Position numbers and translations under genes: made by a program. Below the pieces are notes generated by a model. It saw only the letters and a program-made list of their open reading frames with translations. It was not told where the DNA came from and did not search any database. From Herbiconiux gentiana (GTDB taxonomy: Bacteria > Actinomycetota > Actinomycetes > Actinomycetales > Microbacteriaceae), in contig NZ_JANTEZ010000007.1 of assembly GCF_024978135.1 (NCBI RefSeq), positions 1 to 64,000 on the forward strand: DNA of 64,000 bases, given 5' to 3'. Positions 53,744 through 62,669 of this stretch are shown here, in pieces (the first letter of the stretch is position 1; the number at the start of each line of letters is the position of its first letter).

Positions 53744-54838
53744 TCAGGATGCGAGGCGGCGCTCCACGAGCAGGTCTGCCGCCCGCGACGGCGTGAGCCC
53801 GTCCGCCTCGGCCAGCGCCAGCACCTCGTCGAGCCGCGCGCCGAGGGCGTCGATGCGCGCCAGCACCTCCTCGCGCGACGAGCCCGGCGAGCCGAGGTGG
53901 ATGACGCCGCCCGCGTTCACCACGTAGTCGGGCGCGTACAGGATGCCGCGCGCCGCCAGCCGGTCGCCCCCGTCGGCCTCGGCGAGCTGGTTGTTCGCCG
54001 GGCCCACCACGGCCCGGCAGCGCAGCTCGTCGATCACGGCGCCCGTGAGCATGCCGCCGACCCCGGCCGGCACGAAGACGTCGGCCTCGAGTCGATGCGC
54101 CTCCGCCGGCTCGACCCAGCCGGCGCCGAGCTCCTCGACGGCGGCGCGACGGGCGGGGTTCACGTCGGTCGCCGTCACGATCGCGCCCGACCGCACCAGC
54201 GTTCGGGCGAGCCGGCTGCCGACCTGGCCGAAGCCCGCGACCGTGACCCGCAGGCCCTCGACCGAATCGATCCCGATGCGCGGCAGCACCGCGAGCAGGG
54301 CGGCGTGCACCCCGCGGGCCGTGAACTCGCCCGGGTCGCCGTGCCCGCCGTCGGACTCCGGCAGCCCCACCACCGACGGCGTACGCCGGGCGACCACGGC
54401 CATGTCGGCCGACCCGGTCGCCACGTCCTCGGCCGTGACGTACGACCCCTCGAAGGAGGCGACGAGATCGCCGAGGTCGAGGAATGCCGCCTCGCGCCGG
54501 GCGGCGTCGAGCGGCTCGTCGGGAGCCATGATCACGGCCTTGCCGCCGCCGTGCGCGAGCCCGGCCAGGGCATTCTTCGCGGTCATACCGGCCGAGAGCC
54601 GCAGCGCGTCGGCGACCGCGTCGGCGACGGTGTCGTAACGCCAGAGCCGGCAGCCGCCGAGCGCCGGCCCGAGCCGCGTCGAGTGCACGGCGACCATCAT
54701 CACGAGCCCGGAGCGGGCTCCGCGCACCACCTCGACGCGCTCGTGGCCCGCGGCGTGCGGGCGGGCGGACAGCAGAGGGGGCTCGGTGGTGTGCGTGGGG
54801 GCGGCAGGCTGGTCGGCGGTGATCGTCATGGTCATCAT
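53744..54838 (-). CDS. Glu/Leu/Phe/Val dehydrogenase, leucine/valine dehydrogenase-like
   Basis: A 364-residue NAD-dependent amino-acid dehydrogenase of the Leu/Val/Phe type. The substrate domain has GPALGGCRLWRY and the catalytic-Lys segment AGLAHGGGKAVI. The NAD-binding Rossmann motif is VAGFGQVGSRLA, and CRAVVGPANNQLAE and APDYVVNAGGVIH follow. It deaminates branched-chain amino acids to 2-oxo acids. ATG 54838 is chosen among three nearby ATGs; none has a clear ribosome-binding site. It is divergent from an Lrp-type regulator with a shared dyad operator. Confidence 0.9.
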   Translation of the reverse strand: MMTMTITADQPAAPTHTTEPPLLSARPHAAGHERVEVVRGARSGLVMMVAVHSTRLGPALGGCRLWRYDTVADAVADALRLSAGMTAKNALAGLAHGGGKAVIMAPDEPLDAARREAAFLDLGDLVASFEGSYVTAEDVATGSADMAVVARRTPSVVGLPESDGGHGDPGEFTARGVHAALLAVLPRIGIDSVEGLRVTVAGFGQVGSRLARTLVRSGAIVTATDVNPARRAAVEELGAGWVEPAEAHRLEADVFVPAGVGGMLTGAVIDELRCRAVVGPANNQLAEADGGDRLAARGILYAPDYVVNAGGVIHLGSPGSSREEVLARIDALGARLDEVLALAEADGLTPSRAADLLVERRLAS

Positions 54839-54865
54839 GATGCGATCGCGCTCGATCGGGCGCAA

Positions 54866-54899
54866 GAGTGACTAACCTGAGTGGTCAGAACGCTCACTC
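54866..54899. promoter_or_regulatory. 34-bp nested dyad, probable Lrp operator
   Basis: An outer pair GAGTGA/TCACTC (54866-54871, 54894-54899) and an inner pair CTGA/TCAG (54877-54880, 54885-54888) share one centre of symmetry at 54882.5. The TAACCT -10 candidate of the regulator (54873-54878) lies inside, so self-repression and control of the dehydrogenase are both possible. Confidence 0.6.
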
Positions 54900-54938
54900 G
54901 CGCCCAGTGCGAGGCCCTGAGACTGATCGGAATGATCG

Positions 54939-55424
54939 ATGACATCTGACGCGACCGCCGCCGCCGCCACGGTCGACCCGCTCCTCGACGGCACCGACCG
55001 GCGCATCCTGAGGGAGCTCGATCGCGTGCCACGGGCCACGGTGGCCCACCTCGCCGAGCACCTGAACCTCGCGCGCGGCACGGTGCAGGCGCGCATCCGC
55101 CGACTCTACGACGGGGTGCTGCTGCCCGAGACCACGAAGGTGCCCGCCGCGGCCGTGGGCCGACCGCTGCGCGCCTTCGTCACCGCCGAGATCGACCAGG
55201 CGCGGTTCGAGGGGCTGATCGACGAGATCGCGCGCATCCCCGAGGTGGTGGGCTGCCTCGGCATCTCGGGTGAGAGCGATCTGCAGATCGAGGTGATCGC
55301 GGTCGACGCCGACGACGTGTATCGCATCACGCAGGCGCTGATGGAATGCCGGGGCATCCGGCGCACCTCGACCGCCATCGTGCTGCGCGAGCTGCTCGGA
55401 CGACGGATGCACCAGCTGCTCTGA
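54939..55424 (+). CDS. Lrp/AsnC-family regulator
   Basis: A 161-residue Lrp-type protein. Its N-terminal helix-turn-helix spans about residues 15-65 (LLDGTDRRILRELDRVPRAT; LNLARGTVQARIRRL). The C-terminal RAM ligand domain begins near FVTAEIDQARF and includes EVVGCLGISGESDLQIEV. It starts at ATG 54939. By position it probably controls the divergent branched-chain amino-acid dehydrogenase in response to an amino acid. Confidence 0.9.
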   Translation: MTSDATAAAATVDPLLDGTDRRILRELDRVPRATVAHLAEHLNLARGTVQARIRRLYDGVLLPETTKVPAAAVGRPLRAFVTAEIDQARFEGLIDEIARIPEVVGCLGISGESDLQIEVIAVDADDVYRITQALMECRGIRRTSTAIVLRELLGRRMHQLL

Positions 55425-55484
55425 CCCGTGACTCGCACGGGCCGGCGCCGGGGTGTGGGGCCCCGGCGCCGGCGGTCGGCGGCG

Positions 55485-56501
55485 CTACTTCGTCGCGGCG
55501 GCCAGCGCGTCGACGAGCTGGTCGAGGCCCCAGGGCAGCGACAGCGCGGTGGGCGGCGAGACGGCCGCGATGTACTGCGTGCCGACGAGCTGCGCCACGT
55601 TGCCCGACTGCACGGCCGGGATGACCGAGGTCTGCGGGGCGGTCAGGAACGACGCGGCGGCCTCGGGCGTGTCGGCGTAGTCGAGCACGACGTCGGCCTT
55701 CAGCTGGTCGAGCTGCTCGTAGCTCAGCGTGTAGAAGAAGGTCGAGTCGCCGTTCGCCAGCTCGTCGACGGCCGGGGCGCTCTCGAAGCCGAGGTCGAGC
55801 ATGAACTCGACCCGCGGGTCTTCCTTCTTGTAGACGTAGAAGGTGCCCGCGCTGTCGACCACGGCGGCGATCGTCTTGCCCTCGAACTCCGGATGCGCGG
55901 CGGCGGCCGCGGCGAGCTGGTCGTCGATGCCCTGCAGCACCTCGGTGGCCTGCTCGCTCTTGCCGAGGGCCTTGCCGACGGTGGTCACGAGGTCGCGCCA
56001 CGGAGTGCTCCAGGCCTGGTCGGGGTAGGCGACGGTCGGCGCGATCTGGCTCAGGGTCTGGTACTGCTCCTCGGTGATGCCCGAGTAGACCGCGAGGATC
56101 ACGTCGGGATCGGCCGCCGCGATCGCCTCGTAAGGAGGCTCGTCGTCGGTGGTCTCGGGCAGGATCTCGGGCAGCTGGGCGCCCGCCGCGTCGACCGCGT
56201 CGCGCACCCAGGGCAGCACGCCCTGGTCGTCGCCCGCATAGGAGTCGAACGGGATCGCGACGGGGATGGTGCCGAGCGCGATGGCCGCGTCGGTGCTGCC
56301 CCAGCCCAGGGTGACCACGTTCTGCGGGTCGGCGGGCACGGTGGTCTCGCCGAAGGCGTGCTCGATGGTGACGTCGCCGCCGGTCGCGGCGGAGTCGGAG
56401 GCGGGGGCGTCGCCCGAGGCCCCGGTCGAGCATCCGGCCAGCACCAGGGCGGCGGCGAGGGCGGATGCGGTGAGGGCGGCGAGTTTCAGGCGGCGGGGCA
56501 C
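55485..56501 (-). CDS. Iron-siderophore ABC transporter, lipoprotein binding protein
   Basis: A 338-residue class III binding protein (FecB/FepB type). The signal peptide ends in lipobox LVLAGC (Cys24). The mature protein has HAFGETTVPADPQNVVTLGW and, later, DPDVILAVYSGITEEQY, and the long backbone helix typical of the class. GTG 56501 follows GGAG. It is separate from the permease/ATPase genes by 66 bases and has its own iron box, so it may be transcribed both alone and with them. Confidence 0.92.
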   Translation of the reverse strand: MPRRLKLAALTASALAAALVLAGCSTGASGDAPASDSAATGGDVTIEHAFGETTVPADPQNVVTLGWGSTDAAIALGTIPVAIPFDSYAGDDQGVLPWVRDAVDAAGAQLPEILPETTDDEPPYEAIAAADPDVILAVYSGITEEQYQTLSQIAPTVAYPDQAWSTPWRDLVTTVGKALGKSEQATEVLQGIDDQLAAAAAAHPEFEGKTIAAVVDSAGTFYVYKKEDPRVEFMLDLGFESAPAVDELANGDSTFFYTLSYEQLDQLKADVVLDYADTPEAAASFLTAPQTSVIPAVQSGNVAQLVGTQYIAAVSPPTALSLPWGLDQLVDALAAATK

Positions 56502-56535
56502 GGGTGTCTCCAGTCGGGGTGATCGGATGCTGTAG

Positions 56536-56554
56536 TAAGGCTTGGCTTACCTAA
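56536..56554 (-). promoter_or_regulatory. DtxR/IdeR-type iron box before the siderophore-binding protein
   Basis: Read on the minus strand the 19 bases TTAGGTAAGCCAAGCCTTA match the DtxR/IdeR consensus TTAGGTTAGGCTAACCTAA at about 14 positions. The site lies 35 bases before the gene, between a TTGTTA -35 candidate and a TACAGC -10 candidate, where a repressor would block transcription when iron is plentiful. Confidence 0.72.
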
Positions 56555-56567
56555 CAACCATAGATCA

Positions 56568-57440
56568 TCAGGCCCCGTCGTGGAACCGGCCCTTCGGCAC
56601 GACCATCGGCGATCCGCTCACCGGGTCGGCGACGACGATCGACTCGAGCCCGAAGGCCGTGCGCACGGTCTCGGCCGTGATGACGTCGGCGGGCGCTCCC
56701 TCGGCGACGATGCGGCCGGCCGACATGACGACGAGGTGGTCGGCGTAGCGGGCCGCCAGGTTGAGGTCGTGCAGAACCATCACGATCGTGATGCCCTGCA
56801 CCCGGTTGCGCTCGAGCAGCAGGTCGAGCACCTCGATCTGGTGGGTGACGTCGAGGAAGGTGGTCGGTTCGTCGAGCAGCAGCACGTCGGTCTGCTGGGC
56901 GAGGGCCATCGCGATCCAGACGCGCTGGCGCTGGCCGCCCGAGAGCTCCTCGACCCGGCGCTCGGCGATGGCGAGGGTGTCGGTGGCGCGCAGGGCCTCG
57001 TCGACGGCGTGCTCGTCGGCGGCGGTCCACTGGCGGAAGAGGCCCTGGCGGGGGAAGCGTCCGCGGCCGACGAGGTCGGCCACCGTGATGCCCTCGGGGG
57101 CGACGGGCTGCTGGGGCAGGAGGCCCAGCTGCGTGGCGAGGCGACGGCTGGGCAGGCGGTGCACCTCGGTGCCGTCGAGGGTGACGGTGCCCTTCTCGGG
57201 CCGGAGCAGGCGCGCGAAGGAGCGCAGCAGGGTCGACTTGCCGCAGGCGTTGGGGCCGACGACGACGGTGACGCGGCCGTCGGGGATGACGACGTCGAGG
57301 CCCTCGACGACGGTGCGCCCGTCGTAGGCGAGGCTCAGCCCGTCGGCACGCAGCTCGTGCGGCGCGGGTGCGGCGACCGCGGGCGACGCGGGTGCGGGTG
57401 ACGGACGCGCGGCGGCGCGGTCGGGGGGCAGGGAGGTCAT
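56568..57440 (-). CDS. Iron-siderophore ABC transporter ATPase (FecE-like)
   Basis: A 290-residue ABC ATPase with a 28-residue Pro/Ala N-terminal extension. Walker A is GPNACGKSTLL, Q-loop LLPQQPV, signature ELSGGQRQRVWIAMAL, Walker B VLLLDEPTTFLD, and the switch His in VLHDLNLAARYAD. It energises uptake through the two permeases just upstream. GTG/ATG start at 57440 overlaps the preceding permease stop by 4 bases. Confidence 0.95.
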   Translation of the reverse strand: MTSLPPDRAAARPSPAPASPAVAAPAPHELRADGLSLAYDGRTVVEGLDVVIPDGRVTVVVGPNACGKSTLLRSFARLLRPEKGTVTLDGTEVHRLPSRRLATQLGLLPQQPVAPEGITVADLVGRGRFPRQGLFRQWTAADEHAVDEALRATDTLAIAERRVEELSGGQRQRVWIAMALAQQTDVLLLDEPTTFLDVTHQIEVLDLLLERNRVQGITIVMVLHDLNLAARYADHLVVMSAGRIVAEGAPADVITAETVRTAFGLESIVVADPVSGSPMVVPKGRFHDGA

Positions 57441-58495
57441 GCGGCTCCTCGGGTGCGGTTGCCCCGCGCGAGCAGGGTGAGCAGGATGGGCGCGCCCACG
57501 ATTCCGGTCACGATGCCCACGGGCACCTGGAGGCCGGCGACGGCGTGCTGGGCGAGAACGTCGGCTCCGGCCACGACGGCGGCCCCGACGAGGGCGCTGG
57601 CGACGAGGGCGGGACCGAGCCCGCCCACGAGGCGCCGCGCGATCGGCGCCGAGACGAAGGCCACGAAGGCCACCGGGCCGGCGGCGCCCGTCGCGACGGC
57701 GGCGAACGCCACCGCCACGAGCAGCAGCAGCAGTCGCGCCGGCGTGACGCGCACCCCGAGGGCGGTGGCGGCCTCGTCGCCGAGCTGCAGCATCCTCAGC
57801 CGCGGAGCGAGCAGCGCGAGCAGCACCGCCAGCAGCCCGGCCGCCACCGCCGTGACGACGAGCTGCGGCAGCTGCACCGTGCCGATGCTGCCGACGAGCC
57901 AGAGCAGCGCCCCCTGGGCGTCGCGCACGTCGGCGCGGGTGAGGAGGTAGCCGATCAGGGCCTGGGCGAGGAAGGCGAGGGCGATGCCGATCAGCACGAA
58001 GCGGGAGCCGGCGGCGCCACCGGATCCGACGGCGCCCGATCGACCGACCCTCCCGGCCAGCAGCAGGATCAGCGCCGCCGCGATGAGGGCACCGGCGAAC
58101 GCGGCGCCCGAGACCGCGAGCCCGCTCGCTCCGAATAGCAGCACGGCCGTGACCGCCGCGGCACTGGCCCCCTGCGAGATGCCGATGATGTCGGGGCTCG
58201 CGAGCGGGTTGCCGAGGAGGCCCTGGAACACCGCACCGGCCAGGCCGAAGCAGGCGCCGACGACGAGCGAGAGCGCGAGCCGGGGCGCCCGCAGCCCGAG
58301 CACGACGAAGCGGTCACCGCCGGAGCCCTGGCCGAGGGCGGCCGCGAGCACGTCCTGCGGAGCCACCACGCGGTCGCCGAGCATCAGCGCCAGCACGGCG
58401 ATCACGCCGAGCAGCAGGGCGAGCATCCCGACCACCACCACCAGCCGGCGGCGCCCCCCGGCGCGCACCCGCCCGAGCGCACCCGCGCCGCTCAC
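57437..58495 (-). CDS. Iron-siderophore ABC permease (FecD-like)
   Basis: A 352-residue FecCD-type permease with about ten predicted helices. The conserved segments GLRAPRLALSLVVGACFGLAG and GNPLASPDIIGISQGAS are near residues 70-115, and the ATPase-contact region GPVAFVAFVSAPIARRLVGG near 270-290. It overlaps both neighbours by 4 bases and pairs with the second permease as a channel. Confidence 0.94.
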   Translation of the reverse strand: MSGAGALGRVRAGGRRRLVVVVGMLALLLGVIAVLALMLGDRVVAPQDVLAAALGQGSGGDRFVVLGLRAPRLALSLVVGACFGLAGAVFQGLLGNPLASPDIIGISQGASAAAVTAVLLFGASGLAVSGAAFAGALIAAALILLLAGRVGRSGAVGSGGAAGSRFVLIGIALAFLAQALIGYLLTRADVRDAQGALLWLVGSIGTVQLPQLVVTAVAAGLLAVLLALLAPRLRMLQLGDEAATALGVRVTPARLLLLLVAVAFAAVATGAAGPVAFVAFVSAPIARRLVGGLGPALVASALVGAAVVAGADVLAQHAVAGLQVPVGIVTGIVGAPILLTLLARGNRTRGAA

Positions 58496-59568
58496 CGCGT
58501 CACCGCCCGGTCGCGGCGCACCAGCACGATCAGCACCGGCGCGCCGATCAGCGCCACCACGATTCCCGCCTCGAGCTCGGCGGGCTGCGCGATCAGCCGC
58601 CCCACGGTGTCGGCCAGAACGAGCAGCATCGCCCCGAGCGGCGCCGAGTAGGCCAGGATCCAGCGGTAGTCGGTGCCGATCATCCGCCTCGCCAGGTGCG
58701 GCACGACCAGCCCGACGAACACCAGCGGCCCCGCGAGCGAGGTCGCCGACCCGCAGAGCAGGATGATCGCCACCCCCGCCACCACGCGCGTCAGACCGAC
58801 CCGCTGCCCCAGCCCGCGCGCCACGTCGTCGCCGAGCGCGAGCCCGTTCAGCCCGCGGCCGAGCACGAGCGCGAGCACCGCGCCGATCACGAGGAACGGC
58901 ACGAGCGGCAGCACCGTCGACGCGTCGCGGCCCACCAGCGAGCCCACCGACCAGAAGCGGTACTGGCTGAGCGTGTCGAGGTCGCGCAGCAGCACGAGGG
59001 TGATCAGCGAGGTCAGCACGGCGGTCACCGCGGCGCCGGCGAGCGTGAGGCTCAGCGGTGTCGGCCCGGTTCGGCCCGAGGCGACGGCGTAGACGACCAC
59101 GGCTGCCGCTGCGGCTCCGGCGAACGCGAACCAGATGTACCCGACCGGGCTGGTGACGCCGAACACCGAGATCGCGATGACCACCGCGAGCGACGCCCCC
59201 GAGTTCACGCCGAGCAGCCCGGGATCGGCCAGCGGATTGCGCGTCAGCCCCTGCATCAGCGCACCGGCGAGCCCCAGCGCCGCGCCCGCGACGAGCCCGA
59301 TGATGGTGCGGGGCACCCGGAGGTCGAGCACGACCATCTGCTCGGTCGAGGCGGCGCCGGCGCCCGTGCCCGTGCCCGCGCCGGCCGGGCCTCCGCCGGT
59401 CAGGATGCCCAGCACCGTGCCGAGGTCGATCGACCGCGACCCGAGCAGCAGACTCAGCAGGGCGGCCACGACGACCCCGAGCAGCAGCGCCACCAGCCCG
59501 AGCACACGGGCCGGCCGTCGCTGCCCGATCAGGCGAGCGGATGCTGCCGCCGGAGCGGCCCGCGTCAT
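58492..59568 (-). CDS. Iron-siderophore ABC permease (FecC-like)
   Basis: A 358-residue FecCD-type permease. It has DLRVPRTIIGLVAGAALGLAG and RNPLADPGLLGVNSGAS near residues 80-125, and GPLVFVGLVVPHLARRMIG near 275-293. A Gly/Thr/Ala-rich loop (about 57-70) is an insertion relative to typical members. ATG 59568 overlaps the siderophore-interacting protein stop by 4 bases. Confidence 0.94.
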   Translation of the reverse strand: MTRAAPAAASARLIGQRRPARVLGLVALLLGVVVAALLSLLLGSRSIDLGTVLGILTGGGPAGAGTGTGAGAASTEQMVVLDLRVPRTIIGLVAGAALGLAGALMQGLTRNPLADPGLLGVNSGASLAVVIAISVFGVTSPVGYIWFAFAGAAAAAVVVYAVASGRTGPTPLSLTLAGAAVTAVLTSLITLVLLRDLDTLSQYRFWSVGSLVGRDASTVLPLVPFLVIGAVLALVLGRGLNGLALGDDVARGLGQRVGLTRVVAGVAIILLCGSATSLAGPLVFVGLVVPHLARRMIGTDYRWILAYSAPLGAMLLVLADTVGRLIAQPAELEAGIVVALIGAPVLIVLVRRDRAVTR

Positions 59569-60599
59569 GACCCCTCGGCCTTGCCGCGTCTCCAGTACCC
59601 CATGAACGCCACCTTGCGGCGATCCACCCCCACCTCGCTGACGAGCAGCCGGCGCAGGGACTTGATGGCCGCGGACTCCCCCGCGAGCCAGGCGTAGAAC
59701 CGCCCGTGCACGTCGACCGGCGAGTCCCAGAGCATGTCCACGTCGACGTCGATGTCGGCGAGCTCCTGCACGTCCGACGCCAGGGCCGGCGCGATCGCCT
59801 CGCGGTGGGTGTCGAGCCAGCCGCGCACCGCGTCCTGCAGCACCCCGCCCTCGTCGCGGGCGAGCCAGGTGATCGAGCCCTCGGCGGCGGTCTGCACCGG
59901 CTGCGCGTCGGCCGAGCAGGGCACCTCGATGAAGGCGTGCGCCCGGGTGCCGGCGGGCAGTGACTCGAGGATGGCGCAGATCGCGGGCGCCGCGGTCTCG
60001 TCGCCGGCGAGCAGGTAGTCGATCGCCTCGCCCGGCCGCCAGTCGAGGCCGAGGTCGTAGTCGCTGCTGCGGTCGTCGGGGCCGACGATGATCAGCTCGT
60101 CGCCCGCGCGGGCGCCCGCGAGCCACACGGCGGCGGGCCCGTCGACCGAAGCGGTGCCCGGCCCGTCGGCAGCGGGCCGTTCGGCGCCCGGCCCGTCGGC
60201 GCCCGGCCCGTCGGCTCCAGGATGCCCGGCCTTCGTGTGCACCACGAAGTCCACGTCGAGCTCCCGCTCACCCGGGCGGATCGCCCGCACCGTGTACGTG
60301 CGGATCGGGTTCCGCGCCTCCTCGGGCAGCGTGCGCCAGCGCTCGTACCAGGAGCCGTCGGCGAGCACGGCCGGGTCGTCCCAGCCGCAGTCGCCGATCC
60401 CGCCGTCGGCGTTCGGGAGCACCAGCTTGATGCGCTGGTCGAGGCCGGCAGTGCCGAAGTCGCCGAAGTCGGGGCCGGTGAAGGTCACCCGGCGGAAGCA
60501 GGGGCTGAGCTCCACGATGCGCACGACCTCGGCCCGGAACGGACGGTACGAGGGGCGGCCGTCACGGTCCGATCGGGTGCGCGGTACATAGGTAAGCAT
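59565..60599 (-). CDS. Siderophore-interacting protein (flavin ferric-siderophore reductase)
   Basis: A 344-residue SIP-family protein. The FAD-binding N-terminal domain has RVTFTGPDF and NPIRTYTVRAIRPGE; the C-terminal domain ends FYAWLAGESAAIKSLRRLL and VAFMGYWRRG. It reduces ferric siderophores in the cytosol to release iron. A Gly-Ala-Asp-Gly-Pro repeat insert (about residues 129-148) is encoded by 15-bp DNA repeats (about 60155-60213). It is the first gene of the operon with two permeases and the ATPase. ATG 60599 is 6 bases after a CATAAT -10 box, fitting a leaderless transcript. Confidence 0.92.
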   Translation of the reverse strand: MLTYVPRTRSDRDGRPSYRPFRAEVVRIVELSPCFRRVTFTGPDFGDFGTAGLDQRIKLVLPNADGGIGDCGWDDPAVLADGSWYERWRTLPEEARNPIRTYTVRAIRPGERELDVDFVVHTKAGHPGADGPGADGPGAERPAADGPGTASVDGPAAVWLAGARAGDELIIVGPDDRSSDYDLGLDWRPGEAIDYLLAGDETAAPAICAILESLPAGTRAHAFIEVPCSADAQPVQTAAEGSITWLARDEGGVLQDAVRGWLDTHREAIAPALASDVQELADIDVDVDMLWDSPVDVHGRFYAWLAGESAAIKSLRRLLVSEVGVDRRKVAFMGYWRRGKAEGS

Positions 60600-60606
60600 T
60601 ACCTAA
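60588..60606 (-). promoter_or_regulatory. DtxR/IdeR-type iron box over the siderophore operon start
   Basis: The palindrome around GGTAAGCATTACC (60591-60603) fits TTAGGTTAGGCTAACCTAA at about 14 of 19 positions. It covers the ATG of the siderophore-interacting protein and the stop codon of the upstream glycosyltransferase. The -10 box CATAAT (60606-60611, minus strand) touches it. Confidence 0.75.
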
Positions 60607-61682
60607 TTATGCACGCTGCTCCTCAGAGCGCGATGGTAGACCGCGGAGTGCGCCTCGGCGATGGCCGCCCGCTCGGCCTCACGGCGGGCCCGGCGCTCCG
60701 CGACCACGGCGCTCCGCTCGGGCGACCCGGGCGCCGTCGCGAGCGGGAGCGCACGGTCGAGCACGGCCTCCGGAGCTTCGCCCGACCCGGCCACCACGAC
60801 ACCGTCCCGCAGCTGCTCGGCGATGTAGCCGTGACCGTCGTCGACCACGACGGCTCCGAGATCCCAGCAGAGCTCGGCCCAGCCGGAGTGGGTGCCGTGC
60901 GAGTAGGGCATCACCGCGACGTCGAGCCCCGCGATCCAGCGCTCGAGCGCGGCGTCGCCCTGACGGGGTCCGCGTTCGAGGGTGACGGCCGGGTGCTCCC
61001 GCACGACGAGCTCGAGCTCGGCCGCGACGGCGCGGTCGCGCACCCGCTCGTCGAGGCGCAGCACCGCGTCGACCGGTCGCCCCGCTGCGGCGAGCGCCCC
61101 GGCGGCGGCGGCCAGCGACCGTGCCACCGCGAGCGCGTCGATGTTCGGCCGGAGGTCACGGAGGTGCGCGCCGACGCGCGGCCGCGCATCCGGAACCCGC
61201 ACGACCACGGGGTGATGCTCGGCCATGCGGGGGTGCGGCACGACCGTGGCGATTCGGCCCCAGCGCGCCTCGATCTCGGCGGCGGCACCCGGGGTGAGGG
61301 TGATCAGCTCGTCGGCGGCCCCGATCATCACGTCGAGCTGCGCCCGGTGCAGGGCCTGGTCGGTGAGCTGCGGGTTCTCCAGGTCGTGCACGGTGAAGAC
61401 GATCGGATGCCCGGCGGCACGTACGAGCGCGAGCGCCTCGACCAGCTGAGGCGTGGGCACGGACTCGAGACCGAAGTGCACGTGCAGCAGGTCGAAGCCG
61501 TCGAGGGCGGCGAAGAGGTACTGCGGGTCGAGCAGCGCCGGCGGCCACCACTGCCCGGGCGGACGGCCGAGCTCGGGGTCGGGCAGGATGTGGGCGGCCT
61601 CGGGCCCCGGCGCGACGGACCGCACGTACGGATGCCCGGCCGGGACGCTGGCCACGCGGATCGGGTTCAGGCGCGCAGTCAT
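60603..61682 (-). CDS. Glycosyltransferase (GT4/GT-B-like)
   Basis: A 359-residue GT-B-type glycosyltransferase. The N-terminal half shows FDLLHVHFGLESVPTPQLV and VFTVHDLENPQ, typical of GT4 acceptor domains; the C-terminal half has GLDVAVMPYSHGTHSGWAEL and ends VYHRALRSSVHN. It is cytosolic or membrane-associated and would add a sugar to a surface glycan or teichuronic-type polymer. It is divergent from the WcbI-like gene. ATG 61682 is the start; the stop lies in the iron box of the next operon. Confidence 0.82.
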   Translation of the reverse strand: MTARLNPIRVASVPAGHPYVRSVAPGPEAAHILPDPELGRPPGQWWPPALLDPQYLFAALDGFDLLHVHFGLESVPTPQLVEALALVRAAGHPIVFTVHDLENPQLTDQALHRAQLDVMIGAADELITLTPGAAAEIEARWGRIATVVPHPRMAEHHPVVVRVPDARPRVGAHLRDLRPNIDALAVARSLAAAAGALAAAGRPVDAVLRLDERVRDRAVAAELELVVREHPAVTLERGPRQGDAALERWIAGLDVAVMPYSHGTHSGWAELCWDLGAVVVDDGHGYIAEQLRDGVVVAGSGEAPEAVLDRALPLATAPGSPERSAVVAERRARREAERAAIAEAHSAVYHRALRSSVHN

Positions 61683-61757
61683 GTCGGGATCGACGTTAGG
61701 CCGAAGCGGGGGGTTCCGCTCGTGCGGGGCGCGGGCAATCGGTGGAGAGTGGAGAGA

Positions 61758-62669
61758 GTGATCCCGACCCCTGACGACGCCCGCCGGCGTCACTACGGCG
61801 CCTTCTACTCTCGGCCGGCGGTCGGCGCCGACGAGACCGTGCTGCTCGCGCTCGGCAACTGCCAGGCCGAATCGCTGCGCCTCGTCGTGCCGGCGTCGGT
61901 CGCGACGACGGTGCGCATCCCACCGGTGCACGAGCTGACGGCCGACGACCTGCCGTTCCTCGCGGCGTGGCTCGGGCGGGCGGATGCGGTGGTCGCCCAG
62001 CCGATCCGCGACGGCTACCGCGGCCTGCCGCTGGGTACGCGCGAGCTGCTCGAGCAGACGCGGCCGGGGGCCAGGCATGCGGTGCTGCCGGTCATCCGCT
62101 TCGCCGGGCTGTACCCGCGGCACCTGATCATCCGGCCGCCGGAGGATCCCTCGGCGAACCCGCCGCTGGTGTCGTACCACGACGCGGGGGTGCTGGCGTC
62201 GGCGGCGGGACTGCGGCTGACGCCGCTCAGCGTCGAGGCCGTGCGGGCGGTGGCCGCCGAGTCCATCGAGGCCCTGCGGTTGCGCGAAGAGCGGCACGGC
62301 ACGGTCGTCGCCTCCGACCTGTTCGCGGCGCCGAGCTTCGACCTCATGCGAACGATCAATCACCCGGGGAACCCGGTCTGGGTGGCGCTCGGCACGCGGG
62401 TGCTCGACCGGCTCGGGCTGCCCGGATCGGCGGCCGACCCCGGGCTGCCGCTGCTGGACTCGGTGCACGCGCCTCGGGAGGCCGCCGTCATCGAGGCCTT
62501 CGGTCTCGGCGACGAGCCCTCCGCGTCGTGGACCGTCGAGGGGCGGACCGTCTCGGCGGAGGAGGTGCGGGCGGCGCACCTCGAGTGGTACGCCGCGCAT
62601 CCGGGCGCCGTGGCCGCCGGGCTCAGCCGGCACGCGTCGACCCTGGCCCTGCTCGGGCTCGCGTCGTGA
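61758..62669 (+). CDS. WcbI-like polysaccharide biosynthesis protein
   Basis: A 303-residue protein with the WcbI-family opening LLALGNCQAESLRLV (about residues 30-44), then VVAQPIRDGYRGLPLGTREL and LPVIRFAGLYPRHL. WcbI was named from a Burkholderia capsule locus and is a putative acetyltransferase-like enzyme. Chosen start GTG 61758 (GTG 61743 possible). Its stop overlaps the next glycosyltransferase start (GTGA, 62666-62669). Confidence 0.78.
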   Translation: MIPTPDDARRRHYGAFYSRPAVGADETVLLALGNCQAESLRLVVPASVATTVRIPPVHELTADDLPFLAAWLGRADAVVAQPIRDGYRGLPLGTRELLEQTRPGARHAVLPVIRFAGLYPRHLIIRPPEDPSANPPLVSYHDAGVLASAAGLRLTPLSVEAVRAVAAESIEALRLREERHGTVVASDLFAAPSFDLMRTINHPGNPVWVALGTRVLDRLGLPGSAADPGLPLLDSVHAPREAAVIEAFGLGDEPSASWTVEGRTVSAEEVRAAHLEWYAAHPGAVAAGLSRHASTLALLGLAS

